Part shown: piece by piece, positions 21,976-32,706 of the stretch
Position numbering within the stretch: position 1 is the first letter of the stretch
How the letters are laid out: each line of letters opens with the position of its first letter
Assembly: GCA_014529385.2 (NCBI GenBank)
Contig: JABFUD020000260.1
Span: 1-64,000 of the forward strand
Direction: 5' to 3'
DNA: 64,000 bases
Source: Adiantum capillus-veneris
Lineage: Eukaryota > Streptophyta > Polypodiopsida > Polypodiales > Pteridaceae
Notes under the pieces: model-generated
What the model was told of the DNA's origin: nothing
The model's input: the letters and a program-made list of their open reading frames with translations, nothing else
The model's database searches: none
Program-made: the position numbers and the translations under genes

Positions 21976-22548
21976 ACTTAGAATCACTAGTTTGCACATG
22001 CCTTTCCTAACACCTAGTTTGACTAGCTTTTGGTTTCCACCAAGCTTTCCCAACCCTCACATTAGCTCCATCAGTTCGCCCTCCGGTTTTGGCTTTGCCA
22101 AAGCATTCTTTTTCCTCGTGCTTCTATCCCATCTTTGTCTGATTGTCACCTGCTATCTTTATTTTGATAATTGTTGTAACTGCTGGATAGCTTCTACCTA
22201 TTCTCGAGGATGTCTTTATAGTGTTTCCCTCTTTCACGTCTTGTTCAAGATCTCTCTCTCTCTACTCTTGAATAGCTTGTTTTTTGGTGAAACCTTCTTG
22301 TAGTCTGGTGGATATCCGTATTTAAATACAACCCCCTTTCAATTAATTTCTCTTTGGTCCCTTACTTAATGATTTATCCTCCTGCTGTTTCTCTCCTATA
22401 CTCCTTACTCTCCTCTCTTACCTCCACTCATCCCTTCATTTCCCTTTCTCTTTTTCCAACTCCCCATATACTCCTCCATCCAATCTCTCCTCTACTCTCT
22501 CTCTTCCTTAAAATCCCACTCTTTATCTCTTTGCACTTTTCCTCTTCT

Positions 22549-22549
<1 letters not shown>

Positions 22550-22603
<54 letters not shown>

Positions 22604-22610
22604 TTCCTCT

Positions 22611-22703
<93 letters not shown>

Positions 22704-22816
22704 TCTCTTTCCTTCCTTTCATTTCTCACCCACTTTTTCTATCCCCCCTCTCTCTCCCTCCTCAAATACACACACACACACACACACATAAACACACACA
22801 CTATCCCTCCTCCAAA

Positions 22817-22852
<36 letters not shown>
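22550..22852. repeat. compound (CT)n-(CA)n microsatellites with inverted (TG)n
   Basis: Two CT-then-CA blocks (22550-22601 and 22613-22701), a CA run at about 22768-22800, and a TG run at 22820-22852. The last two are reverse complements separated by about 20 bases. The open frames across them (22354-22791 and the minus strand) are products of the repeat. Confidence 0.95.
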
Positions 22853-22853
<1 letters not shown>

Positions 22854-23115
22854 CATTTTTTGACCTATTAGACAACAGTTCACTCATTTTATCATAACGT
22901 TTTCATTTAAACTCCAATTTAGGTGATCTATAGCCTCAATCAAAGAGCACGATGCCCTCTATATATTGAGTTAAAGACATAATTTTTGTGTGCAATGGAA
23001 GGCTTTGCTGTAACAGCATCTCGGAATTGAAAAACATGTCAAAACTTTATGTTTTTGTTGCCGGCTTGAAGGCAATGTCGAACAAAACTTGCAAGGGTAA
23101 AAATACACACTCTCC

Positions 23116-23824
23116 ATGGAGAATGATGCAAAATCTCCAAGGAATTTGGATGCTAATCCAACCATATCATCTACAGTAGAAGAAATGATAATGGCTTACT
23201 TGGTTTCATTACAAGAAATCGCTAACAAGCAAGGTGAAGAGTTGCGCACACTTGCAATGGAGAATGGCACTTTAAGAGTTCTTGTTGTGGATAATGAGCA
23301 CCTCAAGAAGGTTCTTGAAATGCAAACAACACTCTTGATGCATCTTGAGAATGAAGTTCAAGAATGTAAGCGCTCTCTTGTTGACATGAATATATTGAAA
23401 AAGCGCTTGAATAAAGTTGAGAATGATCATGTATTGAAAGAGGAAATGATAGATACAATACAACATGATATGTGTGAGATGAGAAATGCATCCAAATCAT
23501 GGGCTGATATATGTAAGGATAATGTGGTTTCTACATCTCCTATCACGCAAGCCGTTGTCCAAGCAAAGAATGTAGAGAATGTGGACACTCAAGAATTGCA
23601 TGATTGGACAAAACACTCAAAGAGTCATCATTCGTGGGATCAAGGAGGAAAGCATGGAAACACCCCAATCTCTTGTGGTTTCCATTGAAGAGTTTTTTGC
23701 TACATACTTTGGCATGTCTAGTTACATGGCTTATGGTGCAAATCGAGTTGGAAAACTAGGAGTACCTCGCTCGAGAGAAAGACTTACCAATGACTCCAAT
23801 GTGATACTTCTTGTCAAAACATAG
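23116..23824 (+). pseudogene. LINE ORF1-like protein: coiled coil plus RNA-binding-like segment
   Basis: Frame 23116-23688 encodes 190 residues with a heptad-rich stretch from residue 22 to about 120 (MAYLVSLQEIANKQGEELRT and onward), as in trimerising ORF1 proteins. The next frame (from 23579) gives RVIIRGIKEESMETPQSLV, EEFFATYFGM and YGANRVGKLG, resembling the RRM-like region of L1-type ORF1 proteins. One frameshift separates the two. It is probably the nucleic-acid chaperone part of the LINE. The assignment rests on order and general character, not on an invariant residue. Confidence 0.55.
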
Positions 23825-24580
23825 GAGGATGATGTGCAAAAAATTCTTGGATTTGACAAATATGATGTGCATTCTTTGATGTGGGCCAAAAATGCAAAGC
23901 AATGTAGAGGCCAAGGAGGCATAGCATGTATGATCAAAAAGGGTTTGAAAGATGTTTCCATTGTCAAAGAAGATAAGTATAAACGGTACTTATGACTGAA
24001 AATCAGTCCACCAAATGGTCAACTCATGTTTGTGACTGGTTGCTACATTCCTCACTATGACTCCAACTTTTATGCTCGCTGAGGGATATGGATAGAGATC
24101 AACCCTTTTTTGAACTAGAGGAAGACATTGCTCATTACAAAGACCAGGGTTGAAGTCATTGTCTTTGGAGACATGAATGCTTGCACAAATATGGTACAAC
24201 ACAACACACAACAAGTTGACATGCCGCATGTCTTGAGAAGAATGGATGACTCATACATGTATAATTGAAGTTCAAATGATGCAAAAGAAATGGATCACTA
24301 TGAAAAGTCACTTCTACATATGTGCAATAGTACCGGAATGCTCATTGCAAATGGTATATCTTTATGGAAAGGCACCAATGACTTTACATGTATAAATCAC
24401 AATGGTGACAACATGATTGACTATATATTATTTTTAGAAGCCACTCTAGAATGCATACAAAGCTTTACACTTGGTGAATGGAATCTAGATTTGGATCATA
24501 GAATGTTATGTATGGACCTGAAGTGTGGTAAAAGACGCGAGTATGTAGCCTCCAATCATGATGTAAATCATTTGTACCTA
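23825..24580 (+). pseudogene. LINE endonuclease (EEP family)
   Basis: Read through stops, this gives GGIACMIKKGLKDVSIVKED, MFVTGCYIPHYDSNFY, the catalytic VIVFGDMNAC (G-D-x-N) motif, FTCINHNGDNMIDYI and the terminal LDLDHRMLCMDL, the D-H pair of the family's last active-site motif. EEP endonucleases nick target DNA to prime reverse transcription. Stops at 23822, 23994, 24081 and 24108 mark it as dead. The intact piece 24290-24871 covers the C-terminal half and a linker. Confidence 0.75.
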
Positions 24581-24859
24581 CCTCTAAACTTCAGACGATC
24601 ACTTATATATGCTGATATGGTGGACCAAATGTTAATTCTGATAGATCAAAAGAGCCCAACATTAGAATGCAAGTGGAAAGTTCTCAAAGAAGTAATTTTC
24701 TCTTGTGCAAAGGAATGCTTTTCGGTGAAACACATGTCTTGCAAAAGGTCTAGGAAGGGTAGCACCAAGAAGAAATGGTTTGACATGGAGTGTAGTCAAG
24801 CCCAAAAACACTTGCTAAGTATGGATTCAAACAAAGACAAGGAATTTTACTTGGAACGT

Positions 24860-26930
24860 TCACACACATAAAAAGCACTTGTTCAAAAAAAGAGGAGAAG
24901 GTAGGAAGTCAAAAAAAAACTTCTTTTAGTGCAAGAGAAAGCACATGCATGTGGCAAGTTTTGGCAAGATCTAAAAGGCAAGCATGTTGAGAGCTTTGGT
25001 GACTTGACTCTTGAGAATATGCATACTCATTGGAAGAATCTCTATGAGCAACCCACTGTTGATAAGATGGAGTGTTGTAGCTCCCTTCTATTTATGCCTC
25101 CCTTATTTACCATTGAAGATGTATGCCGTGTGCTTGAGAAACTTGCTACTCGCAAGGCAGGGGACCTTCAAGGTGTCAAGGCTGAAATGATTAAATGGAC
25201 AAGCAAGAAAACATGATCTTGGATACACAATATGTTTAACCTTGCACTTCAGTATGGCATGCCTCATGATTGGATTTCCAATTGGATCAAACCTTTGCAC
25301 AAAGGAGGAGATGTAAACAATGTGAACAACTATCGCACTATAATGGTTGGTTCTTTGATCGAAAAGTTATTCGAATGTATCATGGAGATGAAGATAAGTG
25401 AATGGGCTAAAAAGAATGGCAAACATGTGTTTGGCCGAGCAGGTTTTCAAAAGCATCAGATCACTATTGATCACCTTGTCACTCTTCGAGTTCTTATGGA
25501 AGCCTCTTGATTGAAAGGAAAAAGTTGTATTGTTGCTTTGTGGATTTCAAGAAAGCTTTTGACATGGTACCACGAGGAAATCTTTGGAGACATATGCAAA
25601 GCCTTCAAGTGCCGAGAGAATTTATGCATGGAGTCTTTCGTATCTACCAAAAAGTGATATGTCAACTACGTATGGGAGATGGAATTCCAGAATTTTTTCC
25701 ACACACCATTGGTGTCAAACAAGGATGCCCACTTTCCCCAACCCTCTTTGGTATACTCATTGATGAATTGAAATGCATGGTTCTTGATTTTATGCAGCAA
25801 GAAGGCATAGAAGAGGTCAAAAGCGGAAGTGTTGTGATCATGCTTTTGCTTTATGCCGATGATGTAGTGCTCTTGGCACATACTTTAAAAGATGCACAAA
25901 AGCTTATGAGTGTCTTGGAACGCTTTTGCCTACATAGAGGGCTGATCGTGAATGGATCCAAAACCAAGGTTATGCTTGTAAATACCCTCAATGAAGAAAA
26001 TCCATGCATTGCATACAACAATGAGGAACTTGAAGTGGTAGATAGCTTCAAGTACCTTGGCCTTGAGGTTCCATCCAATCATAAATGGAAGGATTGTGCA
26101 ATGCGTCGCTTGGAAGCCAGAGAGAGGGCTTATTATGCATTTGAGAACATGTGCAATGTTGTAGAGATCAAGTGTTGGGCTCTCAAAAAGTACCTCTTTT
26201 ACACATTGGTGACACCGGTGCTTCTTTATGGAGTGGAGGTGTGGGGTGGTAGCATCGGGACTTCTACTTGGAAAGAGTTTGAGAATGTCCAAAAGCGTTT
26301 TCTCACCAACTTTCTCCAAGTCAAGACACAAACACCCTACATGCTCTTACTTCTTGAGTCACGATTTCTTCCCATTGAGAACTTGGGGATGCAAAGGGTT
26401 GTGGAGTACATGCTTAAGACACAACGTAGCCCTTTGTATCGACTTCCTAGAATCGCATATGAAGAAAGTCAGAAGATCCAAAATACATGCAAGAGCAAAA
26501 TACTAAGTTCGGGGTGGATGCTTGACATCAAGAAATGGTTTGGAAGATGGGATGCATGTCACTTGGTCAAGGATGCATCAATTGAGTCCCAAGTTAATGA
26601 GGCCTTCTTACAATGCCAATGTATCACAGCTTGGGAGATATCCGGTTGTTCTTACTTCAGCCATTACACTACACATGTTGCCTCAAACTACAAATCTCTC
26701 TTCTTCTCTAAACGAGGTAACCGAACCCAGCCATACATTCTTGAGCCCATACCATTGAGTGTGATCTGCACCATTGCCTCCATTCATCTTAGCTCCCATT
26801 CTCTACGTTGCAAGATAGGACACTAGGGAACTAGCGAGGAGTCTCATTGAATTTGCACCTTATGTCCTCGTCAAGTGCGAGAGATTGAGTACCACACACT
26901 ACTTGAGTGCTTATCTTTTGACCACATTAG
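24860..26930 (+). pseudogene. LINE reverse transcriptase with C-terminal zinc finger
   Basis: The main open frame is 25507-26826 (439 codons); 24929-25510 carries the N-terminal part (VCRVLEKLATRKAGDLQGVK, PLHKGGDVNNVNNYRTI). RT motifs: CCFVDFKKAFDMVPRGNLW, GVKQGCPLSPTLFGILIDEL, the catalytic LLLYADDVVLLA and FKYLGLEVPSN. Past the stop at 26824 the same frame gives a CTLC...EYHTLLEC finger (C-x2-C-x-n-H-x4-C), standard at the end of plant and fungal LINE RTs. A frameshift near 25500 and two stops after 26824 inactivate it. Confidence 0.88.
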
Positions 26931-26934
26931 GTCC

Positions 26935-27131
26935 TCTTTTCCCCATATATTCAACCATGAGATCTCCCTACATACCTTCCTCTCCCAACCATGATGTGAA
27001 CTCTCTATTGCGACGCTCATTTCAACCATTTTTGAGCATCGAGTCACTTATGACCTCCACTCACACCATGTGACATGGTCATTTGGTCCCATAGGTCATA
27101 TTTGACCTCCAAGGATGATAATAGAACTATC

Positions 27132-27175
<44 letters not shown>

Positions 27176-27989
27176 AACCAATTTTTCTTAGACTTTTCTT
27201 CTATTCGATATTTTGAATACATCACTACAACCTCATCTTTCACTGATTGTCCCACTCGCACCCATCGCTAAACTACCCCTCTCTCGCCCCCTCTCACCCT
27301 TGGCTTGGTCACCCCATTCACTCTATCTCTCTATCTCTTGCCCCTCCTAACCCTCATTGCCTCAATTGCAATCTTTTATCACGCTTGCCCTCATTTTTCT
27401 TGCCCACCCTCTTTTATGCCTCTCCTTTGCTTGTACTAGCCTAGGCTCCCTACTATCTCACTTATCAATCGCTCGCTGCGTCCCTCGCCTACCCTTGCAT
27501 GCACTCACCCTATCACCCCTAACTTCTCCTACTCGTCACTTTCCTGGGATGGTTTGAGTACTTGCCCCACTTCCCTCTTGCTTTGCTTGCATTGTGGGCC
27601 CTACTCCCCCAAATTGTTGCTTGTCTCTTGCCTTGCTACACCTCTCCGCTCATACTTGCCCCTTTTACCACTCTACCCCTCACCCGGACTTGCAATATTC
27701 CTTAGCAGGTAGAGGATCCGTTTTTACCCTAGGACATCATTCCAAGATGGATGACTACTCCATTTGGTGCTTGGGAGACGTAGATGTCACAAGCATGTCT
27801 TCTCTTTAGTCCATTTCATTCTCCCAAGTAGAGCGACAAGTTTTACTTGGTATTTGAGAGACGTCGTCATCACAAACATGATTCTAAGTATGTATACAAC
27901 TTAAATTTGTGCACAATAAAAAGAGAACTAGTCTTATAAGACAAAAACATTGGTCATTTAGAAGAAATTTATACATTTTCTTACTCTAA
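26935..27989. other. LINE 3' flank and possible chromovirus LTR, (CT)n at 27135-27173
   Basis: A (CT)n tract is followed by pyrimidine-rich sequence without supported genes. The right part lies just beyond the chromovirus C-terminus on the minus strand and may be its 3' LTR, but no LTR partner is visible to prove it. Confidence 0.4.
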
Positions 27990-28015
27990 TGTAGCATTGT
28001 AAGCATTGACAAGGT

Positions 28016-28701
28016 TCATCCTATCCTTAAGTTGTATTTCTTGCATCCATCTAGCATCTTAAAAGGATAATTTTTGAACTTAATAAAATACCATCGGCGG
28101 ATAATCTTACCATGTCGTACTACCTTGTCTTCATGCCAAAGGATAGCTTCCGGTTGTAGCACCTCCTCTTGGTCTTCGATTTTGGGAGGGTCTTCAATAA
28201 TTGGTTCACTTGGTGGCTCTTCTTTGCAAGGCTTAAGTAGGCTCACATGAAAATCATTGTGTATGAGCCAATGGTTGGGCAACTTTAATTGATAAGCCAT
28301 ATCATTGATTGGATTCAAGATTTGAAAAGGACCTTAGTATCTTTTTGCTATTTTGCATAATAGTTTTGATGGCCCGTAGGATTTTTGCCCATCGTTTTCC
28401 TCAATCGAGCCTTGGGAAGCTTAAGTAAAACCCAATTTTTTTCTTTGAACATTAAGGCCCTTCTGTGCTTGTCAGCGGCAATTTTCTGCCTTTGTTGAGA
28501 GATGGATATAACCTCCTTAATCTTTTGAAAAACTTCTTGTAGGTCACAGCTATACTCATCGGCAACTAAGATCTTCCCATGTACTTTAAGTATCAAGGCA
28601 CTTTTAGGTCTTCCCTGAGTGATTCCAAAAGGTTCTTTTCCCATAGAAGTATGGAAAGTATTATTGTACACATAATCTACAAGACGTAAGTCTTTTACCA
28701 T
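28016..28701 (-). pseudogene. chromovirus integrase tail and chromodomain-like end
   Basis: Frame 28701-28348 holds the end of the core and the tail (DYVYNNTFHTSMGKEPFGIT, KIAADKHRRALMFKEKNWVL, LKLPKARLRK). Frame 28318-28016 gives YQLKLPNHWLIHNDFHVSLL and a decayed chromodomain core EDKVVRHGKIIRRWYFIKFK. A stop lies between them. The chromodomain after INT defines chromoviruses and directs integration to particular chromatin. The aromatic cage is only partly visible, so the fold is likely degraded. Confidence 0.75.
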
Positions 28702-29333
28702 TGTGAGCGTTGATCTACTTGTGTAACATAAGTCTTTAGTAAATCGAGTATCATAAGATTGACTATCTCACTTTGGCCATCCGTTTGTGGGTGATAGACC
28801 AAAGAGAAACTCAATGTTGTATCTAGATTTTCAAAGGGACCTTTCCAAAAATTAATGGGTCATTCTAGGATCTCTATCAGACACGGTGGATGTTGGAAAT
28901 CCATGGTTTTAAAATATGAGATATGAAGAGAGTTTCCATTTGGTGTGCCTTAATAGTACTTTTGATAGGAATAAAGTTTGCTTGCTTGCTAAACTTGTCA
29001 ACTATTGTCCATATTCTCGTATTCCCATGGATAGGCTTGGGTAATTCAAAGATAAAATCCATGGATATACTCTCCCATGGTGAATTAGGGTTTGGCAATG
29101 GCTAGAGTAATTGAGGTTGCTTCCCTCTATCGTACTTAGTCTTTTGGCATACTACAAATTTTGAAACATACTGTTGTATGTCCACTTTCATGGTAGGCGA
29201 ATAGAAGTACATCTCTCCTCCTTCAAGAGTAGGTTGAATGCCTCTATGCCCTTCAGAGGGAGGAGCATGGGATTCATACATAAGTTTCTCACGAAGGGAG
29301 TGGGTAGCACATAGCCTGTTGTTGTAGAGAAGA
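28702..29333 (-). pseudogene. chromovirus integrase zinc-binding and core domains
   Basis: Leftward from the nested-element junction: YNNRLCATHSLREKLMYESH, GHRGIQPTLEG, MYFYSPTMKVDIQQYVSKFV with a C-Q-K-T end (zinc module), then SPWESISMDFIFELPKPIHG, IWTIVDKFSKQANFIP (core) and a broken VSDRDP region. Stops and frameshifts abound. The sequence joins in frame to DGYLL at 32707 once the insertion is removed. Confidence 0.8.
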
Positions 29334-29496
29334 TGTTGGGGCTCAACAACACAAGAAACTCTCTCTCACACATGCTCTCAAACAAAGAATAGATACTCAC
29401 TCCATGATCAGACTCAACAAAAGACACAATCAGATAACTTTAGACTCAACAAACAAAACATAGAGAGAAGATCAGACAGAGCAAAGAACACCATGG

Positions 29497-29751
29497 CTAA
29501 GCAGAACCTCTCAAATACAAATATATCCAAATCAGATCATACAAAATAAACTTATGGAACCAAAATTCAATGAGAAGTCCTCTACTCCAAAGATGAAGTG
29601 TAGGCAAAAATAATTCTTCTTTGATGGAAAAAGACCATATAAACTCCATCGGATCATCCTCCTTGTTGAAATAACTCCTCATAAATTCCATCAGATCATC
29701 CTCCTTGCTGAAAACTTGCAAAACCATCAGAATCAACATTAACATGGACAC
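29497..29751 (-). CDS. short repeat-bearing ORF, unknown
   Basis: 84 codons with a tandem peptide KEDDLMEFMRSYFN, KEDDPMEFIWSFSI, KEE, matching a ~44-bp DNA duplication at about 29641-29725. Close to the terminal repeat. No family recognised; it may not be translated. Confidence 0.25.
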   Translation of the reverse strand: MSMLMLILMVLQVFSKEDDLMEFMRSYFNKEDDPMEFIWSFSIKEELFLPTLHLWSRGLLIEFWFHKFILYDLIWIYLYLRGSA

Positions 29752-29752
29752 T

Positions 29753-30280
29753 TTAATTGTAATTTAATTGTAAAAACCACTCCTGAAATTCCACATTCTG
29801 ATTATCCACCATCAATTCTCCCATATCCGCAACCTGTTTTTTCACATCTACCACCTGTTTATGCACATCAATTGACATTCCCTCTGGAAAATATTGCTCT
29901 GTAGATATTTCACAAATCCGTTGCATTGTTGATATTCCGCACTGTGGATTATCCGCACTTCCAATGAAATTTATCCAATCCTGTATTTTGAAAAACTGAT
30001 TATCCTCCTTAGTAAAGCACAATCCACTAAATCTATTTGTCAATTCCGCGTGAAATTTTTGAGAATGCAAATTTGCCTGAAATTTTTGAATATCCATTAA
30101 AATCAAGTATATAAGCTTCTTATAATCCGCATAGATCCTGTCAACTTGATGAGTTGAAACTGCATCCACAAACAATAAATTTTGATCATTATGCACTTTG
30201 TAGCACATTCCTCTTCCAAAAATTAGCAACTCCAAACTTTGGACACATGAAAATCTGAATTTTGATATTTTGCCATCCAA
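29753..30280 (-). CDS. unknown 175-residue ORF in nested element
   Basis: Not recognised. It contains FSCVQSLELLIFGRGMCYKV, RIYADYKKLIYLILMDIQKF and a C-terminal DVHKQVVDVKKQVADMGELM stretch that could form a short coiled coil. It is the third of three ORFs read in the same direction, about 140 bases after the 282-residue ORF. It has no zinc motif and no retroviral enzyme motif. It may be a captured host fragment or a diverged structural protein. A second short frame overlapping its start (30405-30223) suggests that an intron or a frameshift extends the reading upstream. Confidence 0.35.
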   Translation of the reverse strand: MDGKISKFRFSCVQSLELLIFGRGMCYKVHNDQNLLFVDAVSTHQVDRIYADYKKLIYLILMDIQKFQANLHSQKFHAELTNRFSGLCFTKEDNQFFKIQDWINFIGSADNPQCGISTMQRICEISTEQYFPEGMSIDVHKQVVDVKKQVADMGELMVDNQNVEFQEWFLQLNYN

Positions 30281-30419
30281 ATATGATAATCCACTCTGTA
30301 AGAATCCACTTCTACTACATCATCAACTTTAAAATAAAACATCCTCCAATAAAAGCATGTTTGGATTGAGAACAACTTGTCCCACATCAATTTTAGAATA
30401 TACATTCATTGATATTTCA

Positions 30420-31268
30420 TCATTTTGTATTCCAAAGATGATTGCCTTGCTCCACAAAACCTGTTAAACCTATTTTATACTCTTTAAAGACTTTCTCTTG
30501 ACATTCCTCATGCTCAATATGATATGTGAGACCTTTTCCTGATTCATCCCTATCTAGATTAGAACAACAATCAATCTGATTCTTCCAATTCTTTGCAACT
30601 GAAACATATCCTTGCTTGAGATCAACCTGTGACATCAAAATATGTCCTTCAAAACATTCAAAACCAAAATTTTGATTCGCTTGATCATCCACAACATCTG
30701 GTATAGTGGTCTGATGTTTTGTTTGAATTCGATCAACACAATCAGCATCTATAAACTCCTTCAATGTTCCTTCAAAACCTTTTTGTAGCATTTTCACCTG
30801 TAGGGGTATTTTTGGTGGAGACTCCTCTTGAACTGATATGTTTTCCAAAAATTCATCCTCTGCAACGCTGATTTCAGGAAATCTAATTTTAGGAAATTTG
30901 ATTTTCAACAATTCCTCCTCTGCATTCATCTCACTATCCACCTCTTCAAGTGGGCTTTGAATAACATGAAGAACATCATGGTTACGTATGACATGCTTCT
31001 CCCCACAAATAGGGTAACCGTATTTTCCATATGCAAACAACATAGTTTTAAGCAATGGATCTTCTTGTTCCACTCCATGGGTATACTCTAGTGGTAGGTT
31101 AAGGGTATCTAGGGGCTCTTCTAGGCTCTTTTGGCCAACCTCCTTTTGCATATCCTTTTCCTCCATCTTTGGTATCCCTACTTGGTGGATTACGGGCTCC
31201 ATGATCCATCCATCATCATCATCATCATCATCACTCCAATCCCCTTCAAAACTCATTCGCATATGCAT
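30420..31268 (-). CDS. unknown 282-residue acidic ORF in nested element
   Basis: Not recognised. It begins MHMRMSFEGDWSDDDDDDDG, the Asp run coming from a (CAT/ATC)n trinucleotide tract at about 31205-31235. It continues with acidic segments (VDSEMNAEEELL, ISVAEDEFLENISVQEESPP) and regularly spaced KIKFPKIRFPEIS. It ends with HIEHEECQEKVFKEYKIG. It is intact over its whole length in an otherwise decayed neighbourhood, which suggests a younger insertion than the host chromovirus. It follows a Cys-rich ORF (31635-31330) and precedes the 175-residue ORF. A gag-like structural role is possible but unsupported by any motif. Confidence 0.4.
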   Translation of the reverse strand: MHMRMSFEGDWSDDDDDDDGWIMEPVIHQVGIPKMEEKDMQKEVGQKSLEEPLDTLNLPLEYTHGVEQEDPLLKTMLFAYGKYGYPICGEKHVIRNHDVLHVIQSPLEEVDSEMNAEEELLKIKFPKIRFPEISVAEDEFLENISVQEESPPKIPLQVKMLQKGFEGTLKEFIDADCVDRIQTKHQTTIPDVVDDQANQNFGFECFEGHILMSQVDLKQGYVSVAKNWKNQIDCCSNLDRDESGKGLTYHIEHEECQEKVFKEYKIGLTGFVEQGNHLWNTK

Positions 31269-31329
31269 CCCTCAGCTTCTCACATGCTTTTTGCAACTTG
31301 AAAACCTTCTTTCTACTAGAACATGATTT

Positions 31330-31635
31330 TCACCTATCCCGTCTATGATCATCTAGCCATTCATATGCATTATCCAAGTCATCTTGAAAATCATCTAGCT
31401 TCTCTAAGGCTCTTTCCATTTTGTTATAGGAAGTTGCCTTTTGCAATTTGCGGCTAATTTTGTGAAGTTTTGTGCACAAATTCACCATGCACCACTTCCT
31501 ACAAGCATCTCTCTTTGAGCACTCATCAACTACACATGGACAATCATCCACCTCATGCTTCTTACTCATGCAAACCTCACATTTCTCTTTCTTTCTTTTA
31601 CTCCCCATAACATTCACTTCATTAAAATATAGCAA
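31330..31635 (-). CDS. Cys-rich 101-residue ORF in nested element
   Basis: Not recognised. The first half is cysteine-rich: KCEVCMSKKHEVDDCPCVVD followed by ECSKRDACRKWCMVNLC. The first five Cys/His positions (C-x2-C-x4-H-x4-C-x-C) include a retroviral-type CCHC spacing. The second half is helical and charged (LEKLDDFQDDLDNAYEWLDD). The likely start is the internal Met before GSKRKKEKCE. CCHC would fit a nucleocapsid-like role, which would make this a non-autonomous element encoding its own RNA-binding protein. That is inference from spacing only. Confidence 0.4.
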   Translation of the reverse strand: MLYFNEVNVMGSKRKKEKCEVCMSKKHEVDDCPCVVDECSKRDACRKWCMVNLCTKLHKISRKLQKATSYNKMERALEKLDDFQDDLDNAYEWLDDHRRDR

Positions 31636-32706
31636 TCATGTTTAGCCCTCAAGATCGATGCACCACACCAATCTGAGACCCAATCAATTCGCTATACAAA
31701 GAGCCACGGATGCTGTGCCGGGATCCGCATAGTCCATCTAATTGGTTGCTTAAATTGATTGGGATATTTTAGTTTAGTGATGTATTTATATGTTTTGAAA
31801 GATTCAATAAAAGATACCATTCTTGAGTTTATTTGCTTTGACATATCTGATTATCAACATCAGATTCAGCATCAAATTTCTCTGTCTGATTTCAAGAAAA
31901 TGTTTTTTTGTCTCTGCAAAATCATCCAAATGTTTTCTATTTTGCACAGTCTAAATTTGTGCAGCATGAATGTACAACACCTTGTTGAATGTGTGCAACC
32001 TGAATCTTCAACACCTTGATGAATCTATGCAACTTGAATCTGTAGCACTTATAGCAACAAAATCTAAATTTTGAATCTGCAGCAATGCTTCCAATCAAAC
32101 ATGATCTGCTGCTCAGTCTAAAAATTTCTCCTTCGGGATAGGTTCTTTCATAGCATCATTACTCTCGTGAAACATAAACACCAACCTTGAATGCGAACAT
32201 AGAAGGTAATCAGACCCACCAAACATACCATTACATTATGTAATCAACAAGACAAGAATGTCAAACATAACACACAAAAAATTGCAATAGGTTCACCAAA
32301 TGTGTTGGGGGAACCTTCAATGGCCCAACGGGAAAAATGAAAAAATCAGAGTTGGTCGTTGTGACATACATAATCAGTTAATGAAACAAAGATACCCGCA
32401 ACAATGCTGACACTGAGAGAATTTCGACCAAACCCTAAAAAAGCTCTAAACACAGCAGGATTGCCAAATGTGTTGGGGTTCAACAACACAAGAAACTCTC
32501 GGACTCAACGGGAATCCGACTCAGCAGTGAAATCCAACTTCAAATAAATATCAAACTCAACAATAGTAATCCAGAATCCGACTCAGCAAGATTTGATTGA
32601 GAAACATCTGACTCACCAATAATCAGACTGACCAAATATCAGACTCACCAATATGCAGAGTCAACAACTAATCAGACTCAGCAAGATCCCAGTCATCAAC
32701 AGAAGA

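Larger units (their letters stand above)
23116..26930 (+). mobile_element. LINE (non-LTR retrotransposon), decayed
   Basis: Order: coiled-coil ORF1-like part, RNA-binding-like segment, apurinic-type endonuclease, reverse transcriptase, C-terminal CCHC finger. Several frameshifts and stops. A (CT)n tract follows at 27135. No poly(A) tail or target duplication can be fixed. Confidence 0.85.
29334..32701 (-). mobile_element. 3368-bp LTR-type element with unidentified ORFs and GAAGA target duplication
   Basis: Begins TGTTGGGG on the left and ends CATCAACA on the right, flanked by GAAGA at 29329-29333 and 32702-32706. About 30 bases starting TGTTGGGG at 29334 recur at 32469 (TTCAACAACACAAGAAACTC), marking the left edges of two terminal repeats that diverge afterwards. 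Removing the insert restores the chromovirus integrase frame. No RT, INT or PR is seen; three or four minus-strand ORFs of unknown kind fill the interior. Best read as a non-autonomous LTR element. Confidence 0.8.

Noticed and set aside
22354-22791. 145-codon ORF rich in Ser/Leu and Thr/His
   Set aside because: Produced by CT and CA microsatellites.
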